From Trichocoleus sp. FACHB-40 (lineage in GTDB: Bacteria > Cyanobacteriota > Cyanobacteriia > Cyanobacteriales > FACHB-T130): a stretch of DNA of 64,000 nucleotides. The notes beneath the pieces were generated by a model, which worked only from the letters and a program-made list of their open reading frames with translations, ran no database searches and had not been told where the DNA came from. Numbering within the stretch: the first letter of the stretch is position 1; every line of letters begins with the position of its first letter. Location: the NCBI RefSeq assembly GCF_014695915.1, contig NZ_JACJPF010000103.1, positions 1-64,000 on the forward strand, in the 5' to 3' direction. This document shows positions 14,620 through 23,277 of the stretch, piece after piece. The translations under genes were made by a program, and so were the position numbers.

Positions 14620-15342
14620 TTATTCGGATTTTGTCCTGCGATTTACCCAATGACCTAGCTGCCAAGATGCAGTATCACGGATGATGGCAATGAGTTCTTC
14701 AGTGCCATACAAAGGAGCTAGTGTGACCTCAAAATGCCAAAGGTGAGAGTCTTCATAGCTATAGCTATATTTCTCACACTGTCCGTTAGCCAAAGCTCGT
14801 TTAATGTAGTGTCGCCGAGGCTCCGAGATCCGAGGGTCAATCAAGGAAAGAGGCTGTCCTATCATTTCTTTCTTAGGCTTATTCAGACGCTCTGGCAAGG
14901 GCGCATATACATCTAAATAAGTGAAGTCACTGTCTTGACTGCTGTCGTGTAAAGTTGTTGTAACTGCACCTGCGCCGACAGCTTCCAGCAAAGCGGCATG
15001 ACGTTGAGCGCGAGGCAGGATTAGAGATAACATGGTATGTGGTTCTACCTTTTCTGAAAAGTCTAGTGAATTACCAGCAAAGGATGCTGATCCGTAACGG
15101 CATCCTTTCATCTTCAGTATTATCCTTTCCGCTAATCCTAGCAAGTGGGCCGCAGAGACTAATAAACTCCTCTCATCCCAAAGTTTTTCAGTCACAACCT
15201 TAGAGGGACAATCAACAACCAAAACAATCCCTGTTTCTGATTCCTCTCGATAAATCTGACACGTTGAAATTACTTCAGATTCGCAAAGCGCTATGAAGTA
15301 ATCTAATACCTCAGTACACAGGGGAGATTGAGAGCGAGACAT
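14620..15342 (-). CDS. PAS-like regulator (240 aa)
   Basis: Started at MSRSQSPLC (15342); the frame is open to 15465 but that would overlap the lipoprotein gene. N-terminal DnaA-domain-I-like pattern (GIVLVVDCPSKVVTEKLWDE...AAHLLGLAERIIL) and a C-terminal PAS-like domain (KYSYSYEDSHLWHFEVTLAPL). Near-identical C-terminus to the gene at 1-225; same layout as 9601-10272. Three copies on one island point to a family of switch proteins. Confidence 0.6.
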   Translation of the reverse strand: MSRSQSPLCTEVLDYFIALCESEVISTCQIYREESETGIVLVVDCPSKVVTEKLWDERSLLVSAAHLLGLAERIILKMKGCRYGSASFAGNSLDFSEKVEPHTMLSLILPRAQRHAALLEAVGAGAVTTTLHDSSQDSDFTYLDVYAPLPERLNKPKKEMIGQPLSLIDPRISEPRRHYIKRALANGQCEKYSYSYEDSHLWHFEVTLAPLYGTEELIAIIRDTASWQLGHWVNRRTKSE

Positions 15343-15443
15343 AAACCGTTTTTGGCTATTTCCTGCTATTTTTACGGAGTAAAAGTCAATTTTAATCCCT
15401 AAATAGGCGGATTGACTCTCCATATAAAAATAGCTTAAAGCAG

Positions 15444-15836
15444 TTAATTCGACTTGGCTCCGCAAGTTTTCACGTCATTCCCTGCATAATTAAAGTTAAA
15501 CACAGTAGTATCAGTTAATGGTTCAACGGCTTGAGCTGCTTTCCCATCAGGGGAAAACACCATCAACATTTCAAAACCCTTCCCCTCACCAAACTTAAAA
15601 TTAAGTGACCGCGACTTGGGCGACTGAGACAAGATAGCGTAGAAGTCTTTAACCAATTTATCCTCTACAGCATCGTAGACATACATGGTGCCATCATCGA
15701 AACACCAATGCGATCGCTTGTTATCACTAACCCAGTGACCTTGTAGAGTTGCCGCTGGGGTGGACGTATCACGCCGAGAACAACCAACAACTAGAACAAA
15801 TGAAACTATAATAATACTCAGAAACTTAACGCTCAT
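15444..15836 (-). CDS. Lipoprotein (130 aa)
   Basis: Signal peptide FLSIIIVSFVLVVGC ends in a lipobox with cysteine at residue 19. The rest is a small beta protein (LQGHWVSDNKRSHWCFDDGTMYVYD) with two further cysteines. Probably a membrane-anchored cargo protein; function unknown. Confidence 0.65.
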   Translation of the reverse strand: MSVKFLSIIIVSFVLVVGCSRRDTSTPAATLQGHWVSDNKRSHWCFDDGTMYVYDAVEDKLVKDFYAILSQSPKSRSLNFKFGEGKGFEMLMVFSPDGKAAQAVEPLTDTTVFNFNYAGNDVKTCGAKSN

Positions 15837-15907
15837 AAGTGTGCCGGAGAGATAGATTTTGCCGTTGATCTATTGTCTCCGGTTTTGCTTTTAAGTTACA
15901 TGGTTTA

Positions 15908-16171
15908 TTAATAAAGCTCTATTTCGGTTACTTGAAGTTCATCAGCATAGCTATTATTGCTAAGCCACATACGAATAAGATGTATAGCCTTGCCGATAGT
16001 TTTAGCAGCTCCAATCACATCACCGCCTTGATAATCCACCTGGTAACTTGCAATTCAAATATACTCTGCGCTTGGATTTCGATTATTTAAAGTGAAAATA
16101 GAAATGTTTGCAAAATCCCGCTCAGGATCGGACGAAGCACAAGTCTTAGTGTAAATCTCTTCCTCACTCAT
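15908..16171 (-). pseudogene. Small gene with in-frame TGA
   Basis: Frame from ATG 16171 (MSEEEIYTKTCASSDPERDF) reads for 87 codons to TAA 15908, interrupted by one TGA at 16055-16057 (codon 39). Sequence on both sides is protein-like (...NPSAEYI*IASYQVDYQGGDVIGAAKTI...). A simple nonsense mutation is most likely. Confidence 0.5.
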
Positions 16172-16277
16172 GCCTTAATACTCCCAATTTGCTTTAAAAC
16201 ACTTTTTTCTTGTTCTGCAAGGATTTGAGACGTTGAGAGTGTCCTACCTCGATTTGCTTTTAAGCACTTTTATCGCT

Positions 16278-16463
16278 ATGGCTAAAACTGGCGGCAGAAT
16301 TTCTGGAGTCTCGCCGAAGTGGAGTGCGATCGCGTTCCATAGAATCCAGCTAGAAGAGCTATCGGAACGGCTTACCACTCTAGCTAAAGCTGGAGGAATC
16401 ACCCTCGGCGACGCTCCAGCAACAATAAAATTTCAGCGTACTATCAGCCTTAAGAACGATTAA
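16278..16463 (+). CDS. Small hypothetical protein (61 aa)
   Basis: MAKTGGRISGVSPKWSAIAF and then a helix (HRIQLEELSERLTTLAKAGG). A HIP1 site is embedded in the coding sequence. No family recognised. Confidence 0.45.
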   Translation: MAKTGGRISGVSPKWSAIAFHRIQLEELSERLTTLAKAGGITLGDAPATIKFQRTISLKND

Positions 16464-16466
16464 TCG

Positions 16467-16480
16467 TGCGGAATTCCGCA
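16467..16480. repeat. 14-bp palindrome TGCGGAATTCCGCA, copy 4
   Basis: Exact copy of the island palindrome, between convergent genes and followed by GAAA as at copies 1 and 3. Confidence 0.65.
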
Positions 16481-16486
16481 GAAACC

Positions 16487-17317
16487 TCAACGGACTGCAC
16501 TGGGCTGGGACTGTAAGAATCCCACGAACTCCAACAGCTCCTCATCAGAAAGTTCTTGCCTGGTGTTCTTCTTGTACTTAGACTGCAAATACCTTGACCC
16601 ATCGGCTCTACTGGTCAACCCGACACGCTTACATTCCTGAAGTGATATCTCCATCAAGCGATCGCGTGTAAGTTGCGCGGGATGCGATCGCCTCGGACTC
16701 GGAGCTGAATAAGACACCAAAGGAGGCGCAGCGGCTGTACGAGGAGACGGAGGCTGCGGAAATATCTCTTGATAGTTCAACTCCTCATCTTCTGCCTGGT
16801 AGTCTTCCTCCCATTCAACTTCGGTCGGAGCAAACAGTGTCGAAACCTTTACTTTGCTCTTTTTCCACGCTTCTTCTATCTCTTTGGAGAGCAGCTTAGG
16901 GGGAACGGGGATAACATTGTATTCGGTTTCTAGCTTTTCGCCCGTTTTGATAATTTTGAGGTCATAGCCAATGGGGCTTCCCCAATCTTCGCTTCGGCTG
17001 AGAGCCATAATCGCACTTTGAATGGTGGACTGGGTGACTTCCCAAATGCAAATTTGTTCTGTTCCATAATTCCAAATAGGCATCGCCCAAAAATGCTTAA
17101 TTTTCTCAGGCACTCCACCTTTTTTGCGAATGTTGGTTGGCGGGACAGCAGGGCGTTCACGTAAGTACACACATTTATTATTTTCATTCCAGTATTGATA
17201 GCCCATCTCAGGCTTATCCAAAATTCGGATGCGGTTTTCACCGCCTAGAAGCTTAAAGAATAAACCAGAAGCTGCTTTGGGTGGTTCGTAGCTGTTGGGT
17301 AAAAAATTGTCATTCAT
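16487..17317 (-). CDS. gp32-like single-stranded DNA-binding protein (276 aa)
   Basis: Started at MNDNFLPNSYEPP (17317), 10 nt after GGAG; the frame extends upstream into the nuclease gene. Residues 20-160 follow the pattern of phage/plasmid OB-fold ssDNA-binding proteins (ENRIRILDKPEMGYQYWNE, KHFWAMPIWNYGTEQICIWE, SIQSAIMALSRSEDWGSPIGYDLKI, EYNVIPVPP). A proline-rich linker and a small C-terminal helical domain follow. Likely protects DNA during transfer or replication of the island. Last gene of the 23.9-16.5 kb operon. Confidence 0.65.
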   Translation of the reverse strand: MNDNFLPNSYEPPKAASGLFFKLLGGENRIRILDKPEMGYQYWNENNKCVYLRERPAVPPTNIRKKGGVPEKIKHFWAMPIWNYGTEQICIWEVTQSTIQSAIMALSRSEDWGSPIGYDLKIIKTGEKLETEYNVIPVPPKLLSKEIEEAWKKSKVKVSTLFAPTEVEWEEDYQAEDEELNYQEIFPQPPSPRTAAAPPLVSYSAPSPRRSHPAQLTRDRLMEISLQECKRVGLTSRADGSRYLQSKYKKNTRQELSDEELLEFVGFLQSQPSAVR

Positions 17318-17321
17318 GGCT

Positions 17322-17669
17322 TCAAAACTCCAAAGGGAACTGAGAGTGATCGCGTACTTCAATCAATCTATATTCTGGAAAGTCAGCGATAAAATGCTTC
17401 CGAGTGCGTCGCCAAACTGCGGTAGCAACTCCTTTCGACTCAATTACTATTTTTTCTCCACTAGGTAAGACACAAACAAAATCAGCGACGTACTTACCTA
17501 TTACCTTTCCTGAATTTGATTTTAGCTGAAAAGTATGCTGAAGGAAGAGGTTAGTTATAACCCCTTTGTCATGCAACCTTTTCAATTGCGAATAGGTGTC
17601 CCGCTCCAACTTGCTAGGAAATTTAAACCCATCTTCTTCACATGAGCAAGCGTGAAATTTATGTCCCAT
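17322..17669 (-). CDS. DUF1064-type PD-(D/E)XK nuclease (115 aa)
   Basis: FPSKLERDTYSQL (catalytic E), YVADFVCVLPSGEKIVIESKG (D..E-x-K) give the PD-(D/E)XK core of DUF1064 phage nucleases, which resemble Holliday-junction resolvases. Length is normal for the family. Its start overlaps the DUF2927 gene by 11 nt. Likely processes DNA intermediates of the island. Confidence 0.75.
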   Translation of the reverse strand: MGHKFHACSCEEDGFKFPSKLERDTYSQLKRLHDKGVITNLFLQHTFQLKSNSGKVIGKYVADFVCVLPSGEKIVIESKGVATAVWRRTRKHFIADFPEYRLIEVRDHSQFPLEF

Positions 17670-18354
17670 TTTGCCCTCCAGAATTAAATGCTTCGAGTAA
17701 TTGCGCTTTATTCATACCAGGGCTAACCCCTGGACTGTAAAGCATTTGAATAAGAACCTTGTCAATCTCAGCATATTTTGTTGAGTCAGTCCAGCCAGCA
17801 TAAAATATGCTTTCTGCGTATCTATCAGAATCCTTCATCAGCCCCAAAGCTTGAGTTAGCTCCTCACGGATAAGGTGAGAGCGTTCCTTCTGGGTGATTC
17901 CAACTGTAGAAATTAAAACTCTTGACTTATAGATGACATCATCCTTCCAGCCAACCCAACAGAAGCCATAGTTTGACGGCTTATAATTTGGCTCGTACTT
18001 AGCAAATTGTGAAACCGGAACAAAATAAATTTCCAGGCTGGGATTCTGCTCCACAAGTTTTATTTCAATAGAAGAGATTAAGCTGTTAAGCTCACGATTC
18101 ACCACCTGTAAAGTCTTCCGGTCTTCAGGTGTCGGCGAACCAATAACCTTAATCCTTATATCGCTCTCCCATTTCTTAATCGTGGGGCTGGCACCTTCGT
18201 ACTCACTCCCCATAGCGACTTCCAGAAAATAATCGATCGTTTCCTTTCCTCTACTTTTCGCTTGGGGTTTGTTGGTTGATTGCGGCACTGGATAAAGATA
18301 AAGCCCTGCAATCACACCAACCCAAAACAGCTTTTCTATTCCAGGCACTTTCAT
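17659..18354 (-). CDS. DUF2927-like exported protein (231 aa)
   Basis: A hydrophobic N-terminus (LFWVGVIAGLYLYPV) suggests an anchor. The C-terminal part has the DUF2927 signature SHLIREELTQALGLMKDSDRYAESIFYAGW, a zincin-like region without an obvious HExxH (here REELTQ). Family function is unknown. Translationally coupled to the DUF1064 nuclease. Confidence 0.7.
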   Translation of the reverse strand: MKVPGIEKLFWVGVIAGLYLYPVPQSTNKPQAKSRGKETIDYFLEVAMGSEYEGASPTIKKWESDIRIKVIGSPTPEDRKTLQVVNRELNSLISSIEIKLVEQNPSLEIYFVPVSQFAKYEPNYKPSNYGFCWVGWKDDVIYKSRVLISTVGITQKERSHLIREELTQALGLMKDSDRYAESIFYAGWTDSTKYAEIDKVLIQMLYSPGVSPGMNKAQLLEAFNSGGQNGT

Positions 18355-18373
18355 CTGGGTTGTGGTTCCGATT

Positions 18374-18763
18374 CTAAAAAAGCGTATATTCCAAATTAAT
18401 GAACTCGTTTTTGAGTTCTTGTAATGCTTCTACCTGCTCTTCGGTTAAGGGGACGATCCTATCCCCTTTTAAATAAGCCACTCGGTAAGTTGTATCAACT
18501 CCTTCTAAATCCTCAATCTGGATATCCGATCCAGATTCTCTATACTTACTCGCTTGTACAACATACTCGTCAAAGACCGAAGCTAAAAGTGTTCCAGCAA
18601 ACACAGTTACTCCTAGTGCAGGATTGAGCAAATAAATAACGCCCATACCAACAGTGCTTGTAGCTAACGATAAATTTGAATCTCTAGATAGCCTCTTCCA
18701 CTCTTTAACCGTGATTGTCCCTCTAAGGTAAGCATCGTAAGCGTTGCTCAATGGTAGTTTCAT
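18374..18763 (-). CDS. Small membrane protein (129 aa)
   Basis: One or two hydrophobic segments at about 33-60 (LATSTVGMGVIYLLNPALGVTVFAGTLL) and a soluble C-terminus. Part of the cell-envelope gene block; no family recognised. Confidence 0.55.
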   Translation of the reverse strand: MKLPLSNAYDAYLRGTITVKEWKRLSRDSNLSLATSTVGMGVIYLLNPALGVTVFAGTLLASVFDEYVVQASKYRESGSDIQIEDLEGVDTTYRVAYLKGDRIVPLTEEQVEALQELKNEFINLEYTLF

Positions 18764-18773
18764 TATTGTCCCC

Positions 18774-19283
18774 TCATTTTTTTAATCCAATTCCGTCAAG
18801 AACTAAATGGGAAGCGCTGCCCATAATCAAACCTATCCAGAGGGATAGGAAGATAGCGGAGTTGCTTTCAATTAACCCGAATCCCCACACCAGGGCATCC
18901 TTTGGCGTGGGCAGTGAAACGACTACGGAAAGCAAGCCGAATAAAACGCAATAAATTAGCAGCAGCATTAAAGCTAAATAAATTAATTGCAAAGTTACTC
19001 CCACAACGTAAGTGTGGGAAATCCAACTCCGGTGCTTTACAGCTTTCCGGTACGGGAACCAAATCACTCGGAACCAACCCCACCGCTTCAGGGGATTCGA
19101 CACCGCAGGATAGCAATCCAAATCGGGGGAAAGTAGCCAGCCGCCAATTAGATATCCGGCTGTAATGGCGGCTGGGTAAAGAGCGTCACGACTTCCTTCG
19201 GCGCAGGTGGTAATAACCCCAACAAACCAAACAACGTGTCCGGTGTAAGCGGTGACGATATCGTGAGTCTTCCCTGATGCCAC
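18774..19283 (-). CDS. DUF2227 metal-binding-like membrane protein (169 aa)
   Basis: Begins SGKTHD, then GYLIGGWLLSPDLDC, LKRWGWFRVIWFPYRKAVKHRSWISH and ASHLVLDGIG. These H and D positions and the membrane segments are those of the cyanobacterial DUF2227 family (YdjM-like predicted membrane metal-dependent hydrolases). One-base junction with the lysozyme gene upstream. Confidence 0.8.
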   Translation of the reverse strand: MASGKTHDIVTAYTGHVVWFVGVITTCAEGSRDALYPAAITAGYLIGGWLLSPDLDCYPAVSNPLKRWGWFRVIWFPYRKAVKHRSWISHTYVVGVTLQLIYLALMLLLIYCVLFGLLSVVVSLPTPKDALVWGFGLIESNSAIFLSLWIGLIMGSASHLVLDGIGLKK

Positions 19284-19927
19284 TAGCGAACCTCCTGTCC
19301 ACGGCGGCGGTAGAAATTCAGATAGAACTCAACCCGCTGGTTGTAAATTTTTCTCAGAGCTGAGAGCGATCGCGGATTCTGCCTATAGGTATTGCATGGC
19401 AGAGATGCCCAGACCCCCCCGACCTTACAGATCGCTCTATCAAATCGCCCCGCCCTTACATCCCTTAATGCCCGTTTCTCCCTAATCAACTCAATGGCAA
19501 ACTTATCCTGAGACTTCGGGCTAAAATCCCTCAGCTTCAGCTTTGCGGCAATCCTCGACCAGGTGATATCTAATGCCTGATATCGCCCCGCTGCCGTAGA
19601 GCAAACACGCTTTCCACCTATGATTCCGCACTCCAACTTTCTTGGGTGCCTAGCAAAATTTTTAACCTTACCGCGAAAAACAATTCTTCTGTAGCCTTCA
19701 GGGTCAACAGTTCCGACCTCGGCGGTGGCGAGAGTATCTAGGAAGGCTTGTTCCCTGATAACCTCCATGCGAGTAGGTGGGGAACTCAATTTTGGTGTGA
19801 GGATTTCCGCACGTTCTAGAACTACTAGCAGCTTTGGCGCGGTGTTGAAAAATAGCCAGCCTGCTGCCGCCAAGCAAACGCCACTTACAATCTGATATCG
19901 ATTAGGAAGGTGTTTTTTGAGCGTCAT
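19283..19927 (-). CDS. Membrane-anchored lambda-R-type lytic transglycosylase (GH104-like)
   Basis: An N-terminal TM (IVSGVCLAAAGWLFFNTAP) precedes a domain matching phage lambda endolysin: AFLDTLATAEVG (catalytic E), NFARHPRKL, STAAGRYQALDITW, LRDFSPKSQDKFAIELI, VWASLPCNTYRQNPRSL. It cleaves peptidoglycan glycan strands. Anchoring and the adjacent M23 peptidase suggest a local wall-opening enzyme of a DNA-transfer apparatus (VirB1-like role) rather than lysis; no holin is seen. Confidence 0.85.
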   Translation of the reverse strand: MTLKKHLPNRYQIVSGVCLAAAGWLFFNTAPKLLVVLERAEILTPKLSSPPTRMEVIREQAFLDTLATAEVGTVDPEGYRRIVFRGKVKNFARHPRKLECGIIGGKRVCSTAAGRYQALDITWSRIAAKLKLRDFSPKSQDKFAIELIREKRALRDVRAGRFDRAICKVGGVWASLPCNTYRQNPRSLSALRKIYNQRVEFYLNFYRRRGQEVR

Positions 19928-20865
19928 TTGCCCTTACCCTCCAAAATCGCCGTTAGCAAGTTGACGCTGGGGGTATAGTAGCGGCGGCGGCCGCCTTTGA
20001 TATTTGCTATTTCAACATGGCTATGCGGCCCGGTTGCCTTGCCCATATTGGGCTGTGTAGTGGCACCCCCCATGCCGATTTCCTGACCTATCCTCACCTT
20101 CCCCGGTTTGATAGATGAGTGCGCGTGCATAATTTGCACCATCCAACCATCGGGCGATGTAACCCGCATTACCAGACCACCGCCACCAGAGTTGGCGGGA
20201 CGGAGAACCTTTAGGGTGCCGTCAAACGGGGAATAAATGGGGTGCGGCATCCTTGGGCAGACCAAATCAATACCGTTATGCCACCGAGCCAAGCCGCTCA
20301 CCGGATGCCGGAACCGGAACCGCTTGATATCGGTAATATTGCAGCCGCTCACTCGGATTTTGCGGGAGTTGACAAGCTTCCCTGATAGCAGGTGTTTAAT
20401 CTTGCCAGGTTCACTTTTAATTTGCTGCTGTTGGCGTTTCTCCTGGTTGGGCAGTAGCCGGAAAATAGTGATGGTATCCGGAGCTGAGATCCAAATTGTC
20501 CCCAGCGATCCAACTGCCATAAGCGCCATAAGTGCTACTAATGCAGACCCGCGCCGATAAGCTTTTCTGGGGTCGGATGCGACCACCGGGGGAATCGCCG
20601 CGCCCTTGACCTTCTTCCCTGCGAAACTCCCAATTAATCCTTCTATTTGTTGCTCAAAAAGTTCAGCGGAAGTTAAAGGTTTTTGTTCAGAGGAAGGAAG
20701 GGAAACAGCGGAAGTTTTTTGAGGTTTAGCCTGCTTACCAAACAGGGATTTGATTAATCCCTCCCGTTTTTCGGTGTTGTATCTTTTATAAATTGCCTGA
20801 TAGCGCTGTTCTGGAGTCAGAGAATCTTCGGCTTCCCTCAGCCGTTTCAAATCGGTTCTGTTCAC
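19924..20865 (-). CDS. M23 family peptidase with membrane anchor (313 aa)
   Basis: Cytoplasmic basic N-terminus, TM near residues 105-127 (SALVALMALMAVGSLGTIWI), and a C-terminal LytM-type domain with HNGID, the Gly-rich turn, MHAHSS and HSHVEI zinc ligands. It cuts peptide cross-links of the wall. Start overlaps the neighbour by 4 nt (ATGA). Works with the lysozyme next door. Confidence 0.85.
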   Translation of the reverse strand: MNRTDLKRLREAEDSLTPEQRYQAIYKRYNTEKREGLIKSLFGKQAKPQKTSAVSLPSSEQKPLTSAELFEQQIEGLIGSFAGKKVKGAAIPPVVASDPRKAYRRGSALVALMALMAVGSLGTIWISAPDTITIFRLLPNQEKRQQQQIKSEPGKIKHLLSGKLVNSRKIRVSGCNITDIKRFRFRHPVSGLARWHNGIDLVCPRMPHPIYSPFDGTLKVLRPANSGGGGLVMRVTSPDGWMVQIMHAHSSIKPGKVRIGQEIGMGGATTQPNMGKATGPHSHVEIANIKGGRRRYYTPSVNLLTAILEGKGK

Positions 20866-21191
20866 TTCTGTCTCCTCTTGCCTTGAGTATCGAATCTCAG
20901 TTCCAGAGATTTTGGGGAGGTCGCAGACTTGACTTTCTTCTTATCAACAACGCAACCTTTCCCAATCACAGATTCAAATTCTTTGTAGGATGCTTTCGCA
21001 TTAATCAGCTGATTCACCCGCATCCATTCAGATAAAGTAAGGCTTGATTTACATTTACCCTTTGGTTGCGGCCGTATATTGTTCGCGGCATAAACCAACG
21101 ATTTCGGCATCTTCTCAGGAACAAAGACTAAGCCGAGAATTGCAACCAACCCAAAGCCGACAAGCTTGTCGTACAGGCGAAATTTAATCAT
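20862..21191 (-). CDS. Small exported protein (109 aa)
   Basis: Hydrophobic N-terminus (LVGFGLVAILGLVFV) followed by a short soluble part with two cysteines (GKCKSSLT, GKGCVVDKK). Four-nt overlaps at both ends bind it to the wall-enzyme and TM genes. Confidence 0.6.
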   Translation of the reverse strand: MIKFRLYDKLVGFGLVAILGLVFVPEKMPKSLVYAANNIRPQPKGKCKSSLTLSEWMRVNQLINAKASYKEFESVIGKGCVVDKKKVKSATSPKSLELRFDTQGKRRQK

Positions 21192-21664
21192 GGGTTATTA
21201 AACTTCCCCTTCATGTTTTCCCCTGCCCTTCGTGCCTCCTCTATCTCGCTGCTGTAAGCGTTTGAGTGCGCTGGTTCATCGCCAGAGGAGCGCCACATCA
21301 TAAAACCGCCAATCAAACCACAAACGATGATTCCCAGCAGGAAAGCGATTATTAATTTGAGTTGATAAAGCGCCTCTTTGCTCGAATCATCCTCTTTGGG
21401 AGTGGGAACAGTTGTATAGGTTGCCTCTAGTGTCCCAGGCTGTTCAACAGTTCCCAAATATTCTGGGAAAGCTTGCTTTAAAAGCCCAATTGTCCCAAAC
21501 ATATGCTGCATACTCAGGTTTTGGCGCTGGCGCTTCATCGCCTCTCTTGCCATCTCGTTTCTGGAGTCGATTTGGTCTTGCAAAGACTGCACCATGCTGC
21601 AAGCGGCACGGGCAACGATTTCATCTGGTTCAATATCAATGTCGCGACTTTTATCTGTAGGCAT
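21188..21664 (-). CDS. Single-pass membrane protein (158 aa)
   Basis: Helical cytoplasmic N-terminus (ACSMVQSLQDQIDSRNEMAREAMKRQ), TM at about 106-126 (LKLIIAFLLGIIVCGLIGGFM) and a short tail. Immediately downstream of the ATPase gene. Could be a channel or scaffold subunit (inference). Confidence 0.6.
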   Translation of the reverse strand: MPTDKSRDIDIEPDEIVARAACSMVQSLQDQIDSRNEMAREAMKRQRQNLSMQHMFGTIGLLKQAFPEYLGTVEQPGTLEATYTTVPTPKEDDSSKEALYQLKLIIAFLLGIIVCGLIGGFMMWRSSGDEPAHSNAYSSEIEEARRAGENMKGKFNNP

Positions 21665-21667
21665 TGT

Positions 21668-23275
21668 TTAATCCTCCAAAAATTCATTGAGACAAAAACT
21701 TATGCGATCGCCTTCTCCGTCACATTTGCCATATCCCCAGTTCTCTAGGGTGGTGAAACAAAGGCGAATGTCTTGCGGCGTGAGCGATTCAGTAGCCTTT
21801 TTGTTCGCCATTTGAACGTCACGAGCCTTAATTGATCTCTTTCTGGCCTGAGCAACGGACAGAATCGCGTCCAGGTGCGGCGGCATTTGACATTCCAAAT
21901 TTGTCCGCGCCTGCCGCATCTCCAACTCCGCTTTGAGCAAGGCTTCAAGAGGCAACTCAGCGACAGGCGCGGGGATTTCAGACTGAGGTAATGGCTGCTG
22001 GGATGACTTCTGAAGCACCTCTGCTGGAATCTCCGCGCCAGCCAACATCTGACTGTATTCAGGCAGCAGCGAGTAACCACCCATCCCGGAGGCTTTCATC
22101 AACACGCCTTGCCCACTAGACAGACAATATTCTTTAATCGCGGGGAGCTGGGACTTTAAGCGATCGCGTACTTCCGGATCATCAATAATTGCCGCGTTCC
22201 GGAATAGAACATTAGTAATCGCGGCAAACCCGGAAGACTCATCCTCCCGGAAGTAGCTATCGCCTTGCTCTTGACCCTTTGCCTTCTCTCTTCCATAGAA
22301 ATAGAGAATGATGCTCTTGCGTACCTCAGCGTCGTCGATTCCCAAAGCTTTGAGGTTGGGGCTTTGGGTGAAGACTGCCAGCTTCACGCCCAAACTGCGC
22401 CCTACGGTGACGACGTACTGAATCAGATCATCAAACTTCTTCAGGAGTTTCGCATCATAAGTTGATATGAGCTTGCGGACTCCGAAATGGTCATCGATCA
22501 CAAACCAAGCTGGCTGCTCAACCCGTAGCTTTTCAATGGTTGATTCGGGCAAGGACTGACGCTCTTCAACCATCCGCATGGCCCTTTCAAGAAACTTAAT
22601 TGCCTCTTGCACGTTGCTCATACCAACAGTTGTAACGACCCCAGGAATCTCCTCTAGTCCGTTCCAGTCGTCGCCTTTAGTTTCTAGAATCTCGACAAGA
22701 GCGCCTGGAACATTGCGGAACAGCTTGCCTAACTCATAGCGGAGGTGGGTGCTTTTGCCTGTGCCGCTGGGAGCGATGCCGTAGACGCTGCGGGGACTGC
22801 CAAATAAATTTTCCTCAGACTGAAGAGGTGGGCGGGAACTTGGCAGCTCAGGTGTAATGTTCGCAGCTTGGGGCGTAATGTTCGGAGCTTGAGGCAGTGG
22901 CACCTGGCGTTGAATTGAAGAAGTTTGAACTTGGGGATTAGGCGTTGGGGATTGGGGATTGGATATTGGAGTTTGGGAATTCAGCATTTCATCCCTGATG
23001 GTGTCGTAGAGCGATGGGCGATCTGAAGGATAGGGCTGAATAGGTGCGACGGGCGTGGGTGTTGGTTCCTCTGGCATTGGTCGCTGACTGGCTTTGGGCG
23101 GCAACAGAATATCAACCGAACCCCAGACAACTAAGCTGATACTGGCAAACCACAGCAACCCAGAAAAATCATTAGCTTTCGGCTTGGTGAAATCATTGCT
23201 CTTGGGTGGCGTAGAAGCGATCGCGCCCAGCGCAATTACAAAAGCCAGAATAAATTTTGCTATTCCCACACCCAT
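21668..23275 (-). CDS. Membrane-anchored FtsK/VirD4-type DNA-pumping ATPase (535 aa)
   Basis: Two N-terminal TMs (about 6-21 and 40-56), a proline-rich linker, then Walker A (GIAPSGTGKST, 166-176) and Walker B (PAWFVIDDHFG, about 260). Pattern and topology fit the HerA/FtsK/VirD4 group of conjugative coupling ATPases; homologues exist on cyanobacterial plasmids. A helical C-terminal domain could bind DNA. It probably moves island DNA across the membrane, with the SSB, peptidase and lysozyme of the same operon. Confidence 0.75.
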   Translation of the reverse strand: MGVGIAKFILAFVIALGAIASTPPKSNDFTKPKANDFSGLLWFASISLVVWGSVDILLPPKASQRPMPEEPTPTPVAPIQPYPSDRPSLYDTIRDEMLNSQTPISNPQSPTPNPQVQTSSIQRQVPLPQAPNITPQAANITPELPSSRPPLQSEENLFGSPRSVYGIAPSGTGKSTHLRYELGKLFRNVPGALVEILETKGDDWNGLEEIPGVVTTVGMSNVQEAIKFLERAMRMVEERQSLPESTIEKLRVEQPAWFVIDDHFGVRKLISTYDAKLLKKFDDLIQYVVTVGRSLGVKLAVFTQSPNLKALGIDDAEVRKSIILYFYGREKAKGQEQGDSYFREDESSGFAAITNVLFRNAAIIDDPEVRDRLKSQLPAIKEYCLSSGQGVLMKASGMGGYSLLPEYSQMLAGAEIPAEVLQKSSQQPLPQSEIPAPVAELPLEALLKAELEMRQARTNLECQMPPHLDAILSVAQARKRSIKARDVQMANKKATESLTPQDIRLCFTTLENWGYGKCDGEGDRISFCLNEFLED

Positions 23276-23277
23276 GA

